A stretch of DNA of 64,000 bases from Halioglobus japonicus. Lineage in GTDB: Bacteria > Pseudomonadota > Gammaproteobacteria > Pseudomonadales > Halieaceae. The notes under the pieces are model-generated. The model was given only the letters and a program-made list of their open reading frames with translations, was not told the origin of the DNA and did no database searches. The stretch is taken from the NCBI RefSeq assembly GCF_001983995.1, contig NZ_CP019450.1:2232001-2296000 (forward strand), given 5' to 3'. A program made the position numbers and the translations under genes. Positions 46,268-55,466 of the stretch are shown piece after piece. Every line of letters begins with the position of its first letter. Positions within the stretch are counted from its first letter, which is position 1.

Positions 46268-47449
46268 CTAAAAGGGTGCGGGAGGCGTAAGGCGCCGGCG
46301 CTCTGGGTTGAAGGGCACTTTGTCCAGTACCCGGCAAGGCGCCAGCTCACGGGTCCAATGCAGTTCACGCTGAAAATAGATCTCCGCAGTATAGCGCTCA
46401 CCGACCTGGCCAAACGGGGCTTCCAGTTGGGCGAAGGCGATGTTGGTCTTGGCGGTGGGGCACCAGGCAGCGGAGGTTACGGTACCGATCACCCGTTTGC
46501 CGTGAAAAATAAATGAGTTGTGAGCAGGTTTGTTGCCCTCGACATCGAGTACTGCGAAACGATAGCGAGAACCCGCTTGTTGTTCCTCTAGCAGTGCTCT
46601 GCGGCCGTTGAATACGGGTTTGTTGAAATCCACCAACCAACCCAGGCCGAGTTCGAAGGGGGATCGTGAGCGGCCTGCCCGTACCGCATTCAGGGCGGGC
46701 ACGAAGTCCACGCCCGCCTGAATAAATCCTGCTTCAATTCGCGCCAGGTCCAGCGCGTCGGTACCAATGGGCTTGATCAGGTTGTAGTCGGTCGATTTGA
46801 ACAGCGCGTCCCATAGCGGCTCTGCGCCCGCGGGCTCAATCCACAGTTCATAGCCGAGGTCACCTGTAAAGCCGGTTCTACTGACCATTAGGGGCAGTCC
46901 GGCAAAATCAAATGACATCATGCCAAACGGTTTTAGCTGGTCGAGCCCAGTCAGACCCATGTTGAGCAGGTTGGCGCAGGATGTCGGGCCCTGAACCGCG
47001 AGGGCTGCGACCTGGGCGGTCTCATCTTCAATGCTGACGTCAAAGCCCAGTGCTGAGCAGAGCAGCCAGTCCAGCCCACGGGCCCATGCGCATAGTCGGA
47101 AGTCGTTCTCGTCCAGCCGAAATATCGTGCCGTCGTCCAGTACCTGCCCCTGTTCATCACACCAGACTGTGTAGCCGACACGGCCCACCTTGATCTTGCT
47201 CACATCGCGTGTGACCAGCCGATTGAGATATGCCTCAGCATCCGGGCCGCTAATCCGGTACTTGTTCATGGGGGACAGGTCAAACACCCCGGTCGTGCTG
47301 CGAATCGCGAAGTACTCGAGCTCTACGTCGCTGTAGGCGTTAGGGGTGGTATATCCCTTCCAATCTCCCCAGCAGTTGATTTCACAAGCCGCAGCAACCC
47401 GGCTGTGGAACGGTGTGTGCAACATCATGGTGTCGTCGCTGCTCATCAT
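46268..47449 (-). CDS. GcvT-like folate-dependent aminomethyltransferase/demethylase (copy 2)
   Basis: 393 residues. Same architecture as copy 1: STTGVFDLSPMNKYRISGPDAEAYLNRLVTRDV, VSRTGFTGDLGYELWIEP, ALDLARIEAGFI, and C-terminal FAVLDVEGNKPAHNS. ATG 47449 overlaps the paralogue B stop by 4 bp (ATGA). The copies differ at many positions, so the duplication is old rather than an assembly artefact. Third gene of the triad-2 operon, before the PuuA-like gene. Confidence 0.9.
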   Translation of the reverse strand: MMSSDDTMMLHTPFHSRVAAACEINCWGDWKGYTTPNAYSDVELEYFAIRSTTGVFDLSPMNKYRISGPDAEAYLNRLVTRDVSKIKVGRVGYTVWCDEQGQVLDDGTIFRLDENDFRLCAWARGLDWLLCSALGFDVSIEDETAQVAALAVQGPTSCANLLNMGLTGLDQLKPFGMMSFDFAGLPLMVSRTGFTGDLGYELWIEPAGAEPLWDALFKSTDYNLIKPIGTDALDLARIEAGFIQAGVDFVPALNAVRAGRSRSPFELGLGWLVDFNKPVFNGRRALLEEQQAGSRYRFAVLDVEGNKPAHNSFIFHGKRVIGTVTSAAWCPTAKTNIAFAQLEAPFGQVGERYTAEIYFQRELHWTRELAPCRVLDKVPFNPERRRLTPPAPF

Positions 47450-49002
47450 TTCTCTCCCTGCCTGAGGACCTGCCGCGCGGCGTTGCGCCCGGCCAGGCCC
47501 ATGAGTCCGCCGCCGGGGTGAGTGCCCGCTCCACACAGGAACAGGCCGTCCACCTGGGTGGCATTCTGGCTTGCTCCGGGGAAGGGTCTGTTCATCAGTA
47601 CTTGGTCCAGGCTCATCTCGCCGTGATGCCAGTGACCGCCAGCCATGCCGAAGCGCTGTTCCAGATCCTGCGGTGTGAGCAGTTCTGTGGCGGTGACCAG
47701 ATCGCGGATGCCGGGGGCATAACGTTCCAGTAGTGCCAGCAAGCGATCGATAAAGGGCTGTCGATGTTGGTCCCAGCCGCCGTCGGGCGAGTATGGCGCG
47801 AATTGCACGATCGCTGAGAGCACATGCTGGCCAGTTGGGGCCAGCCCGGGATCATTGTGCGTGGGAATGCTTATGTCCATAACGGGTTCGGCGGAATATT
47901 CGTCGTACTTGATAGCGTTAAAGGCGCGCTCGACATAATCGAGGTTGGGGGCGATAACCAGTCGTTGACCCAGCTGCTCGCCAGTGAGGCCAGTGAAGTG
48001 GGGTTCAGCGCTCAGGGCAAGATGCAGCTTGGCGGTGCCACTGCCATGGCGAATCTGGGTTACACGTCTCGCGGTGCCCGCCTCGATACGCGGGTAGCCC
48101 ACCAGGTCGCGGAAGGTGGTAACAGGGTCGATATTGGATATGACCGTCGATGCGCGGATACTCTCGCCGGAGTCGAGGCGCACACCTACCGCTTTGTCGG
48201 CTTTCATGTCGATGGAGTCGACCCGGGAGGCAAGGCGAATGTCTACGCCGGCGGCGCGGGCACTGTTGGCCATGGCCACGCCCAGCTCCCCCATGCCGCC
48301 CTCAATCTGGGTGACACCCGTGAAACCAAACTCGGCTGAAAGTTGACGATATAGGTACGCGAAAACACTGCCAGGAGTACGCGGGCCGCTGCGTGAACCG
48401 AGAACGGCATCCATGCTAAGAAGAGCTTGCAGTGCTTCGCTGGAGAAAGTTTCCTGCATCAGGTCATACATATTCATTAGCACGATGCGCATGAACTCGC
48501 TCATATCTTCTTTGCCGAGTAGCTTGAGGCCAAGGCCCAGCTTGAGCAGCGAGAGGCGATCTATCAGGTTGGCCTCAGAGAGTCGGGGAGAGCGTTCAGC
48601 AAACAGCTTGGCAAGCAGGCGTAGGTAGCGTTTGTTGCGGGTGTTAAACACCTCGAGTGCGGCCTGGTCATCGGCGCTCGCGCCGCTGACCTGGTTCCCC
48701 GACAGCACCAGATGCGAACCGCTCTCCGAAAGCGAGATGCTCGCCAGGTCGCGAGCGGCCCATTTCAGGCCATGGGCCTCCAGGGCCATCTCTTTGGCTA
48801 CGGTGGGATGCAGTTGGTACAACCACTGTGCACAATCCGATACGGTAAAGCCAGGTGCGAACTCCCGGGTAGAGGCGCAGCCTCCTGGTTGATCGGAGGC
48901 CTCCAGTACCAGTACTTTGCGGCCTGCTTTCGCCAGGTGGGTCGCGCACACCAGGCCATTGTGCCCTGCGCCAATAACAATGGCGTCATAGTGATTAGTC
49001 AT
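47446..49002 (-). CDS. FAD-dependent oxidoreductase, PYROXD2-like (paralogue B, copy 2)
   Basis: 518 residues from ATG 49002, which overlaps the paralogue A stop by 8 bp as in copy 1. FAD motif [30 protein letters not shown], internal [15 protein letters not shown], and C-terminal [26 protein letters not shown]. Intact, unlike copy 1, and supplies the reference to repair that frame ([19 protein letters not shown] against RINRLRTGGMVAKLHLAL). An upstream in-frame start at 49071 would overlap paralogue A by 77 bp and is less likely. Confidence 0.9.
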   Translation of the reverse strand: MTNHYDAIVIGAGHNGLVCATHLAKAGRKVLVLEASDQPGGCASTREFAPGFTVSDCAQWLYQLHPTVAKEMALEAHGLKWAARDLASISLSESGSHLVLSGNQVSGASADDQAALEVFNTRNKRYLRLLAKLFAERSPRLSEANLIDRLSLLKLGLGLKLLGKEDMSEFMRIVLMNMYDLMQETFSSEALQALLSMDAVLGSRSGPRTPGSVFAYLYRQLSAEFGFTGVTQIEGGMGELGVAMANSARAAGVDIRLASRVDSIDMKADKAVGVRLDSGESIRASTVISNIDPVTTFRDLVGYPRIEAGTARRVTQIRHGSGTAKLHLALSAEPHFTGLTGEQLGQRLVIAPNLDYVERAFNAIKYDEYSAEPVMDISIPTHNDPGLAPTGQHVLSAIVQFAPYSPDGGWDQHRQPFIDRLLALLERYAPGIRDLVTATELLTPQDLEQRFGMAGGHWHHGEMSLDQVLMNRPFPGASQNATQVDGLFLCGAGTHPGGGLMGLAGRNAARQVLRQGEK

Positions 49003-50611
49003 CGGAATACCCCGCTGGCACAATGTTGGGTCGTCGCAGGTCGCGCAGGATTTCCCGCGCTGCGTTGGCACCTGGAGCTGCCATCACGCCACCGCCCGGG
49101 TGCGTGGCGGAGCCGCACATGTAAAGACCGCCCAGCGGGCCTCGGTATTGTCCGTAGCCGGGGAAGGGGCGATTGAACAGTAGCTGGTCAAAGGTCAGTT
49201 CTCCCTGGAATATGTTGCCTTCGGTGAGGCCGACCTCAGCCTCGATTTCTTTCGGGGTGCGAGTCTCGCAATGTAGGATGAGGTCCTTGAAGTCGGGGCT
49301 GTACTGTGCGATCTGGTCAATGACGGATTTTTCAAAGCCGGCCTTGTCTTCCGCGGTCCATTCCCTGCCTTTAATCAGCGGCGGGGCGTACTGCACGAAC
49401 ACACTCATCATGTGCTTGCCTGGCGGTGCCATGGTCGGATCGGTCTGGGTTGGAATTAGCATGTCCAGGTAAGGATCTTGAGACCAGGTGCCATCCTTCC
49501 AGTCGTCGTAGGCGCGCTCCAGTCGCTGCAGATTGTCTGTGAAGTGCATATCTCCAAGCATCAGTACGCTGTCTTTTTCGATACCGTGGAACGTGGGAAG
49601 GCCATCGAGGGCGATATTCAGTTTCCCCGACGAGCCGCGAATCTTGAAGTTCTCAGCCTTATTGACGACGTCAACCGGGAGGTCGCCGGGACGCATGATA
49701 TCCAGGTAGGTGCGCTTGGGGTCCAGGGAAGACACGATAACATCTGCATCGTATTCGTCGCCATTGCGCAGGGCGACGCCTACTGCTTTGCCGCCGCGGA
49801 CTTTGACGTGACCGACATCTGCATCGCAAATGATCTCGCCGCCGAATGATTTGAAGGCGCTTGCCAGAGCATCGGATACAGCGCCCATGCCGCCGCGGGC
49901 AAAGCCCCAGGAGCCCACATTGCCATCCACATCGCCCATATAATGGTGCAGCAAGACATAGGCGGTGCCCGGCGAAAATACGCCAAGCGCTGTGCCGATG
50001 ACGCCGGATCCTGCGTAATGCGCGCGTATCACGTCAGATTCGAAGTATTCGCTAAGGTAGTCTCCGACACTCTTGGTCCAAAAGCTGACAGTGTCGGCCA
50101 GGCCTTCTTCACCCATTTCCAAAAATGCGCCGGCGAACTCGGCCAGGTCGCGCAGGTCGCGCAGCTTGAGCGATGTTGGATCGGGCGGCCGTTTGAGCAG
50201 AAATGGCCGGATCAGACGGGTCTGCTTCTGGGTGTCGGCGGAATAACGCTCGTAGGCATTGGCATCGCGTATCGAGTGGCGCGACATTTCTCGGTAGCGA
50301 CGATTGCGGTCATAGTAGTTACCGTAGTGGTCGCCATTCTGCATGAATGTAATGCCTCCTCCGTAGGGCACAACCTGCAGCCCGTGGCGCGGTAGCTCCA
50401 GGTCGCGCACCAACTCGGGGCGCAGGAGGCTGCAGACATAGGAACAGTTGGAGTACTTCCAGCCTTCGTGCAGTTCACGGCTTACCGTAGCGCCGCCGAT
50501 GTAGGGATTGCGTTCCAGTACAGCCACCTTGAGACCGGATTTGGCAAGGTAGGCAGCATTGGCCAGGCCGTTGTGACCTGCGCCGATGATAATAGCGTCA
50601 AATTTACTCAC
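48995..50611 (-). CDS. FAD-dependent oxidoreductase, PYROXD2-like (paralogue A, copy 2)
   Basis: 538 residues from GTG 50611 with GGAGAG upstream. FAD motif [30 protein letters not shown] and C-terminal YMCGSATHPGGGVMAAPGANAARE. Nearly the same length as copy 1 (539) and collinear with it. First gene of the operon A-B-GcvT-PuuA-like. Divergent from a TetR regulator across a perfect 18-bp palindrome, so likely controlled by it. Confidence 0.9.
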   Translation of the reverse strand: MSKFDAIIIGAGHNGLANAAYLAKSGLKVAVLERNPYIGGATVSRELHEGWKYSNCSYVCSLLRPELVRDLELPRHGLQVVPYGGGITFMQNGDHYGNYYDRNRRYREMSRHSIRDANAYERYSADTQKQTRLIRPFLLKRPPDPTSLKLRDLRDLAEFAGAFLEMGEEGLADTVSFWTKSVGDYLSEYFESDVIRAHYAGSGVIGTALGVFSPGTAYVLLHHYMGDVDGNVGSWGFARGGMGAVSDALASAFKSFGGEIICDADVGHVKVRGGKAVGVALRNGDEYDADVIVSSLDPKRTYLDIMRPGDLPVDVVNKAENFKIRGSSGKLNIALDGLPTFHGIEKDSVLMLGDMHFTDNLQRLERAYDDWKDGTWSQDPYLDMLIPTQTDPTMAPPGKHMMSVFVQYAPPLIKGREWTAEDKAGFEKSVIDQIAQYSPDFKDLILHCETRTPKEIEAEVGLTEGNIFQGELTFDQLLFNRPFPGYGQYRGPLGGLYMCGSATHPGGGVMAAPGANAAREILRDLRRPNIVPAGYSDD

Positions 50612-50684
50612 ACCGCTCTCCAGCTTTTGCGGTAATCAGGGTGGAGCTGAGCATGCCATGACGCCCGCGGCATGTCCATGTGTG

Positions 50685-50702
50685 AATGAATGATCATTCA
50701 TT
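50685..50702. promoter_or_regulatory. Perfect 18-bp palindrome, TetR operator candidate
   Basis: AATGAATGATCATTCATT is self-complementary over all 18 bases and lies in the divergent region between the triad-2 operon (starts 50611) and TetR (starts 50739). Its core TGAATGATCATTCA recurs at 59052-59065. Position and symmetry are those of a TetR autoregulatory operator. Confidence 0.75.
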
Positions 50703-50738
50703 TGTGATTTTTGTTGATCCTGTCACTGCTATCATCTA

Positions 50739-51452
50739 ATGTTGACGGTAGTAGTTCTGCACAGAATAACCAGCCTAGACAACTACGGAGCGAGCGGCTT
50801 GGGCAGTGGCGAGGACAATACAGCGGGGCGGCGGCGCGCCCAACCACGCGAAGTCAGGCGTGATCAGCTGATCAAGGCGACCATGAAGTGCATCGCCGAG
50901 AACGGCCTGTCCGGTGTCACCATGGCAAAGGTAACAAAAACCGCCGGTCTCAGCCTTGGCATTGCCAACCTACATTTCAAGAGCAAGGAAAAATTGCTCC
51001 TCGCCACGCTGGACTCTGTGACCCGAGAATACAACGAGGGGCAGAGCGGGATTCTGACTGACCCCGGCTATGCCACGATTCCCGATCGGATTGACGCTTT
51101 ATTGGCGTTCGATTTCAGCACCCAAACTACGGATAAATCCAAACTGGCCGTCTGGTATGCCTTCCTCGGCGAGGCCAAGTCGCGCCCTACCTATTTGGCC
51201 AGTTGTTCGCGCCAGGACGTCAAGGCCGAGCGTCTGTTGACGAGTCTGTTTGAACAAGCTCTGGCCGACGGCGCATATCGCAATGTTGATCCGAATCTGC
51301 TCGCCGCAGGTTACATCAGCCTGGTGGATGGACTGTGGCTGAACGTTCTGCTGGCGCCGCGCCGGCTCAGTCGCAAAAAGGCCATGGCGGCCGCCCGTCA
51401 GTACCTGGCCAATGCCCTTCCTGGCCAAGTCAACCCGGGGGAGAAAGCATGA
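50739..51452 (+). CDS. TetR/BetI-like transcriptional regulator
   Basis: Up to 237 residues. HTH: GLSGVTMAKVTKTAGLSLGIANLHFKSKEKLLLAT; C-domain includes WYAFLGEAKSRPTYL, characteristic of BetI-type regulators that sense choline or betaine aldehyde. Divergent from the triad-2 operon with the palindromic operator between. The true start may be TTG 50799, which has GGAGCGAG upstream; the first 20 residues of the long reading are not TetR-like. Its stop overlaps the sulfotransferase start by 4 bp. Confidence 0.88.
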   Translation: MLTVVVLHRITSLDNYGASGLGSGEDNTAGRRRAQPREVRRDQLIKATMKCIAENGLSGVTMAKVTKTAGLSLGIANLHFKSKEKLLLATLDSVTREYNEGQSGILTDPGYATIPDRIDALLAFDFSTQTTDKSKLAVWYAFLGEAKSRPTYLASCSRQDVKAERLLTSLFEQALADGAYRNVDPNLLAAGYISLVDGLWLNVLLAPRRLSRKKAMAAARQYLANALPGQVNPGEKA

Positions 51453-52912
51453 ATGCCGCTTTAGCTGCCAGCGACAACGCCGACAAGTTCAAGGCAGTTC
51501 ACGGCCAGCTGTTGGCGGTGATCGAGCGCGACCCGAGTGTCGCTAAACCCTACTCGGATCTGGGCGAGTTACTGTTGCAGTCGGGCAGGGTGGTAGAGGC
51601 ATTATCAGTCTTGGAGAAAGCGACAGATCTGGAGCCCGGGCTTGCTGCCGCCCACTACCACACGGCACGAGCTCTGACCACGCTGGGGGCGCACAGTGAC
51701 GCGGTATTTGCCTATAGGCGCTGCCTTGACGTGGCGCCAGAGCACGCCGCGGCCTGGTTGGGCCTGGGGCATGCCTGCAATGTTCTCCGGCAGCGTCAGG
51801 ACAGCATTGCCGCCTACCACCGCTGTCTTCAACTCGATCCCGGGCATAGCGATGCCTATTACAGTCTTTCCCGGCTGGGTTCATACCGGTTCAGTGACAG
51901 CGAGATTGACGAGATGGGTCGGCAGTTGCAAGACGATGAGCTGCCGGAAGCTTCCCGTGTGAAGCTACTCTTTTCCCTTGGGCGTGAATTTGAGGCTCGA
52001 GGACGCTACCGCCGTGCCTGGCGCTTCTACCGGCAGGGCAATGCCGCCCAGCGCAAGCGGGTCAATTACGATCCGGTGAAAACCGAAGCTGTTGCGGACA
52101 GATTGGTGAATTTTTTCGGCGGTGATTACTTTAGTTCAATCGCTACAGGCGCTTGCCCGGACCGGGCGCCTGTTTTTTTGGTGGGAATACGCCGCTCTGG
52201 TGCTTCGCTTGTTGAAAAGATCATCGCCGCCCACAGTCATCTTGAGAGTGCCGGGGAATTGCCCCACCTTGCCGAGATTGCCGGGGGTTTGGCTGAGGCC
52301 GCTGACACAAATAAACCCTTTCCACATGGTCTAGCGGACCTGGATGCTCGGCAGCGCTACGACCTGGGTGAACGCTACGTGCAGATGGCCAGGCCTTATC
52401 GCCGCGAGATAACACCCTATTTCATCGATCGAGCGCCTGGAAATTTTAAGCTGATCGGTTTGATTCACAGCATTCTTCCTAACGCGAAAATTATTGATGT
52501 CAGGCGTCATCCATTGGATGCCTGCGTGCGCAACTTGACTGAGCTATTCCCCCGGGGACAGGCTTTCAGCTATGATCAGGTCGAAATGGGTGAGTACTAC
52601 CTGCAGTATTCGCGAGTTATGGATCATTGGAATGAGGTGCTCCCCGGTAAGGTTCTACGGGTCGATTTCGAAAATCTGGCCCAGGATCTCGAGGCGGAGG
52701 TTGTCAGGATTCTGGCGTACCTAGACTTGCCCTGGGAAGACAGTTGTATGAACTTTCATGAGAGTAGCCTGCTAATGCGAGCGGCTCGGAATGAAGGGGC
52801 AGATACCGGTAGCGCGGTGGGAGTCGGTAACTGGCGCCGCTACCGAAGAGGATTGATAGCGTTGACAGAAGTTCTCGCGCCGGTAATGGGCGGGGCAGCA
52901 AAAACTACATAA
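51449..52912 (+). CDS. TPR-sulfotransferase fusion protein, degenerate PAPS loop
   Basis: 487 residues. N-terminal TPR repeats (residues ~10-150, e.g. PYSDLGELLLQSGRVVEALSVLEKA), then a sulfotransferase domain. The phosphosulfate loop reads PVFLVGIRRSGASLVEKII, where the family has G-M-P-R-S-G-T/S-T; here Pro is replaced by Arg and Thr by Ala/Ser. The second, intact type is at 55467. Downstream IIDVRRHPLDACVRNLTELF and SYDQVEMGEYYLQY are conserved. Overlaps TetR by 4 bp, so it belongs to that operon. May be an inactive or regulatory partner. Confidence 0.88.
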   Translation: MNAALAASDNADKFKAVHGQLLAVIERDPSVAKPYSDLGELLLQSGRVVEALSVLEKATDLEPGLAAAHYHTARALTTLGAHSDAVFAYRRCLDVAPEHAAAWLGLGHACNVLRQRQDSIAAYHRCLQLDPGHSDAYYSLSRLGSYRFSDSEIDEMGRQLQDDELPEASRVKLLFSLGREFEARGRYRRAWRFYRQGNAAQRKRVNYDPVKTEAVADRLVNFFGGDYFSSIATGACPDRAPVFLVGIRRSGASLVEKIIAAHSHLESAGELPHLAEIAGGLAEAADTNKPFPHGLADLDARQRYDLGERYVQMARPYRREITPYFIDRAPGNFKLIGLIHSILPNAKIIDVRRHPLDACVRNLTELFPRGQAFSYDQVEMGEYYLQYSRVMDHWNEVLPGKVLRVDFENLAQDLEAEVVRILAYLDLPWEDSCMNFHESSLLMRAARNEGADTGSAVGVGNWRRYRRGLIALTEVLAPVMGGAAKTT

Positions 52913-52976
52913 ACCCTATGCGCTGCTCGCAGTGCTGCAACATTTAAAATGGCTTGGTCCACAACAGGTAAGTTAT

Positions 52977-55448
52977 ATGATTAAGAAAGTAGACGGTTAC
53001 CTCGACGAGACATCTGCGGCGGCACTGCCTCCGCGCAAAACAATGGCGTTGCTGGTGTCGGCGGCACTGGGCACGACCGCCGCTTCCCAGGCGCAGGCGC
53101 AGGCGGTGCTCGAAGAGATTATCGTTACCGCGACCAAGCGAAAATCGAACATTCAGGACTTGCCCCAGTCGATCTCAGCCTTCTCGACGGATGACATTCA
53201 GCGTCAGGGCTTTCTCGGCATGGACGACTACGCGGGCAAGATTCCCAGCCTGTCAGTCTCCACTAGGGATCCTGGCGCAACCACCGTGGTGTTTCGTGGC
53301 GTAGCTGCCTCGGGTATCCAGTTCGGAACTACGCCATCCTCAGGTGTCTACCTTGACGAGCAGCCGATCACCGCCGCTGGTACGAACCCGGATCCACGCC
53401 TTGTAGATATTGAACGTGTTGAAGCGCTGAGTGGTCCCCAGGGCACACTGTTTGGTGATGCCTCTCAATCCGGCACGTTGCGGATCATCACCAACAAACC
53501 AGACCCTACCGAATTCAACGGCTGGATAGAAGGGTCATTGGGAGTGGTCGAGGATAGCGATGATCTGGACACAGACCTATCGGCGATGGTTAACATCCCG
53601 CTGCTTGAAGACAAGCTGGCGATTCGTCTGGTGGGCTTTACCGCCGAGGAAGCGGGCTATGTCGACAACGTGCTGGGCAACAATCAGCCCGACCAGTGGG
53701 AAGAAAACCGTATTGCTGCGGGTCTTCCGGTGCGCGATCGTTTTGACAATGCCGACAGGATAGAGGATGACATCAACTCCTCAAGTATCAGCGGCGGACG
53801 CGTAGGCCTGCGCTGGTTCGTCAATGAGGACTGGACCGTCGATTTGGCGGGTATTGTTCAGCAACTCGATGTGGATGGCTTTGGCGACACCAATCTGACC
53901 GTTGGAGACCGCGAGCAGGTCCGTTTCGAAGACGAATCGATGACAGACGATTGGTATCAGGTGAGCCTGACGCTGGAGGGCAATCTGGGCTGGGCGGATA
54001 CCGTGTTGACCACCAGTTATTTCAGTCGCGATTTCACCTATGAGGCGGACGCTACTGATTACCTCCACGATTTTGACCAGAAATATGATCCTGCCTATGC
54101 GGCTCCGGGTTACTATCCTGCAACGATTTACGACTTTACCGGTGCGCCGCGCGCCAATGCATTTGAAGAATTCGAAGACGAGCGTTGGTCGGTCGAGGGA
54201 CGTCTGACAACCCCAGCAGATTCCGACAGTCGCTGGAGCGGTCTGGTTGGCTTTTTCTACGGCAAGACGGAGCGGGAGGAACTCTTTACCGCAGACATTC
54301 AGGGCTTTAGTGACACCGATTACTATGCCAACCAGGGTTATACTTACCTGAGCTACCTGGCGAATTCACCTTACTACAATCCCAACTACGATACCTTCCA
54401 CAATACCGATAGCGATAACTTCTTCTTCGGTACTTACGATCTGGAAGTGGAGCAGGTGGCGCTATTCGGCGAAGTGACCTGGCAGGCAACTGACAAGCTC
54501 AGTCTGACCGCTGGTGCCCGCTGGTTTGAATACGACGAGGATTTCTCCCTGCTGCAGGGCGCTTTGCTGGAGGGTGACGAACCTGATCTTGAGCGCGATT
54601 ACTTCAGTACCGCCGAGTCCACATCCACCAAGGATGATGACTGGGTGCCCAAATTCAATGTCACTTACAACTTCACTGACGATATCCTGGCCTACGGTAC
54701 TTACTCGGAAGGTTTCCGTCGCGGTGGTGGTAACGCTATTCGCGCCAGTTCTATCCTGCCCAGGAGCTATGGTCCGGACCTGCTGAAAAACCATGAATTA
54801 GGCTTTAAGAGCACCCTTCTGGACGGTTCGCTGCGCTTTAATGCAGTCGCTTATCATATGGTCTGGGAAGACATGCAGATCCAGGTGAACGACCCAACGG
54901 TATTTTCCCTGGGTATTGTGAATTTCTCTGAAGCAGAGGTGAATGGCTTCGAGGCAGACGTCACCTGGGCGGCCACCCAGAACCTGGAACTGTCCGCGAA
55001 TATCGGTCTGATCAACGCCGAGATCTCGGAGGACAACAACATCACCACAGATGATGGCACCCTGATTGTCTCTGTGGACGACGGCACCCAATTGCCGATT
55101 ACCCCGGAGGAGCAGGGCAGTGCTTCGGTCCAGTACACCTTTGATAACGAGTTGTGGGGCGGCGAACCCTACATCCGCCTGGACTGGATATATGTGGGCG
55201 AGTCGGTTAACTCATTGGCGGGAACGGAGTCCATCGTATTTACCCAGGGTGCGACCACCCAGCCTTCCTATGACATAGGCAACCTGCGCGCAGGGATAGA
55301 TGCCGAGCGCTGGAGTGGCACGGTGTTTGTCACCAACCTGACTGACGAAAATGCCAAGCAGTTCTACAACAACCGCTGGGGCAGTCAGCAGCGCGTTTCT
55401 ATTAGCAAGCCGCGCACCATTGGCATGACGCTGCGCTGGAAGTTCTAA
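52977..55448 (+). CDS. TonB-dependent outer-membrane receptor
   Basis: 823 residues. An extended leader with TTAASQAQAQA, then the TonB-box-like EEIIVTATKRKSNIQDLPQSIS, plug domain (VVFRGVAASG, VDIERVEALSGPQGTLFGDASQSGTLRIIT), and a 22-strand barrel ending GMTLRWKF. ATG 52977 has AGGTAAG upstream; the reading from 52932 adds a non-signal-like lead. Placed between two TPR-sulfotransferases. Possible ligands: a sulfated or amine-bearing nutrient; not determined by sequence. Confidence 0.93.
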   Translation: MIKKVDGYLDETSAAALPPRKTMALLVSAALGTTAASQAQAQAVLEEIIVTATKRKSNIQDLPQSISAFSTDDIQRQGFLGMDDYAGKIPSLSVSTRDPGATTVVFRGVAASGIQFGTTPSSGVYLDEQPITAAGTNPDPRLVDIERVEALSGPQGTLFGDASQSGTLRIITNKPDPTEFNGWIEGSLGVVEDSDDLDTDLSAMVNIPLLEDKLAIRLVGFTAEEAGYVDNVLGNNQPDQWEENRIAAGLPVRDRFDNADRIEDDINSSSISGGRVGLRWFVNEDWTVDLAGIVQQLDVDGFGDTNLTVGDREQVRFEDESMTDDWYQVSLTLEGNLGWADTVLTTSYFSRDFTYEADATDYLHDFDQKYDPAYAAPGYYPATIYDFTGAPRANAFEEFEDERWSVEGRLTTPADSDSRWSGLVGFFYGKTEREELFTADIQGFSDTDYYANQGYTYLSYLANSPYYNPNYDTFHNTDSDNFFFGTYDLEVEQVALFGEVTWQATDKLSLTAGARWFEYDEDFSLLQGALLEGDEPDLERDYFSTAESTSTKDDDWVPKFNVTYNFTDDILAYGTYSEGFRRGGGNAIRASSILPRSYGPDLLKNHELGFKSTLLDGSLRFNAVAYHMVWEDMQIQVNDPTVFSLGIVNFSEAEVNGFEADVTWAATQNLELSANIGLINAEISEDNNITTDDGTLIVSVDDGTQLPITPEEQGSASVQYTFDNELWGGEPYIRLDWIYVGESVNSLAGTESIVFTQGATTQPSYDIGNLRAGIDAERWSGTVFVTNLTDENAKQFYNNRWGSQQRVSISKPRTIGMTLRWKF

Positions 55449-55466
55449 CCACCGAAGTACTGATTT

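Noticed and set aside
32133..50611. Assembly duplication as the cause of the two triads
   Set aside because: The copies differ throughout at the protein level, have different downstream genes and different regulators, so they are true paralogues.
52146..52179. Real intrinsic terminator annotation within the sulfotransferase
   Set aside because: It lies in conserved coding sequence of the PAPS loop; the T-tract is explained by Val-Phe-Leu codons. Kept only as a low-interest finding.
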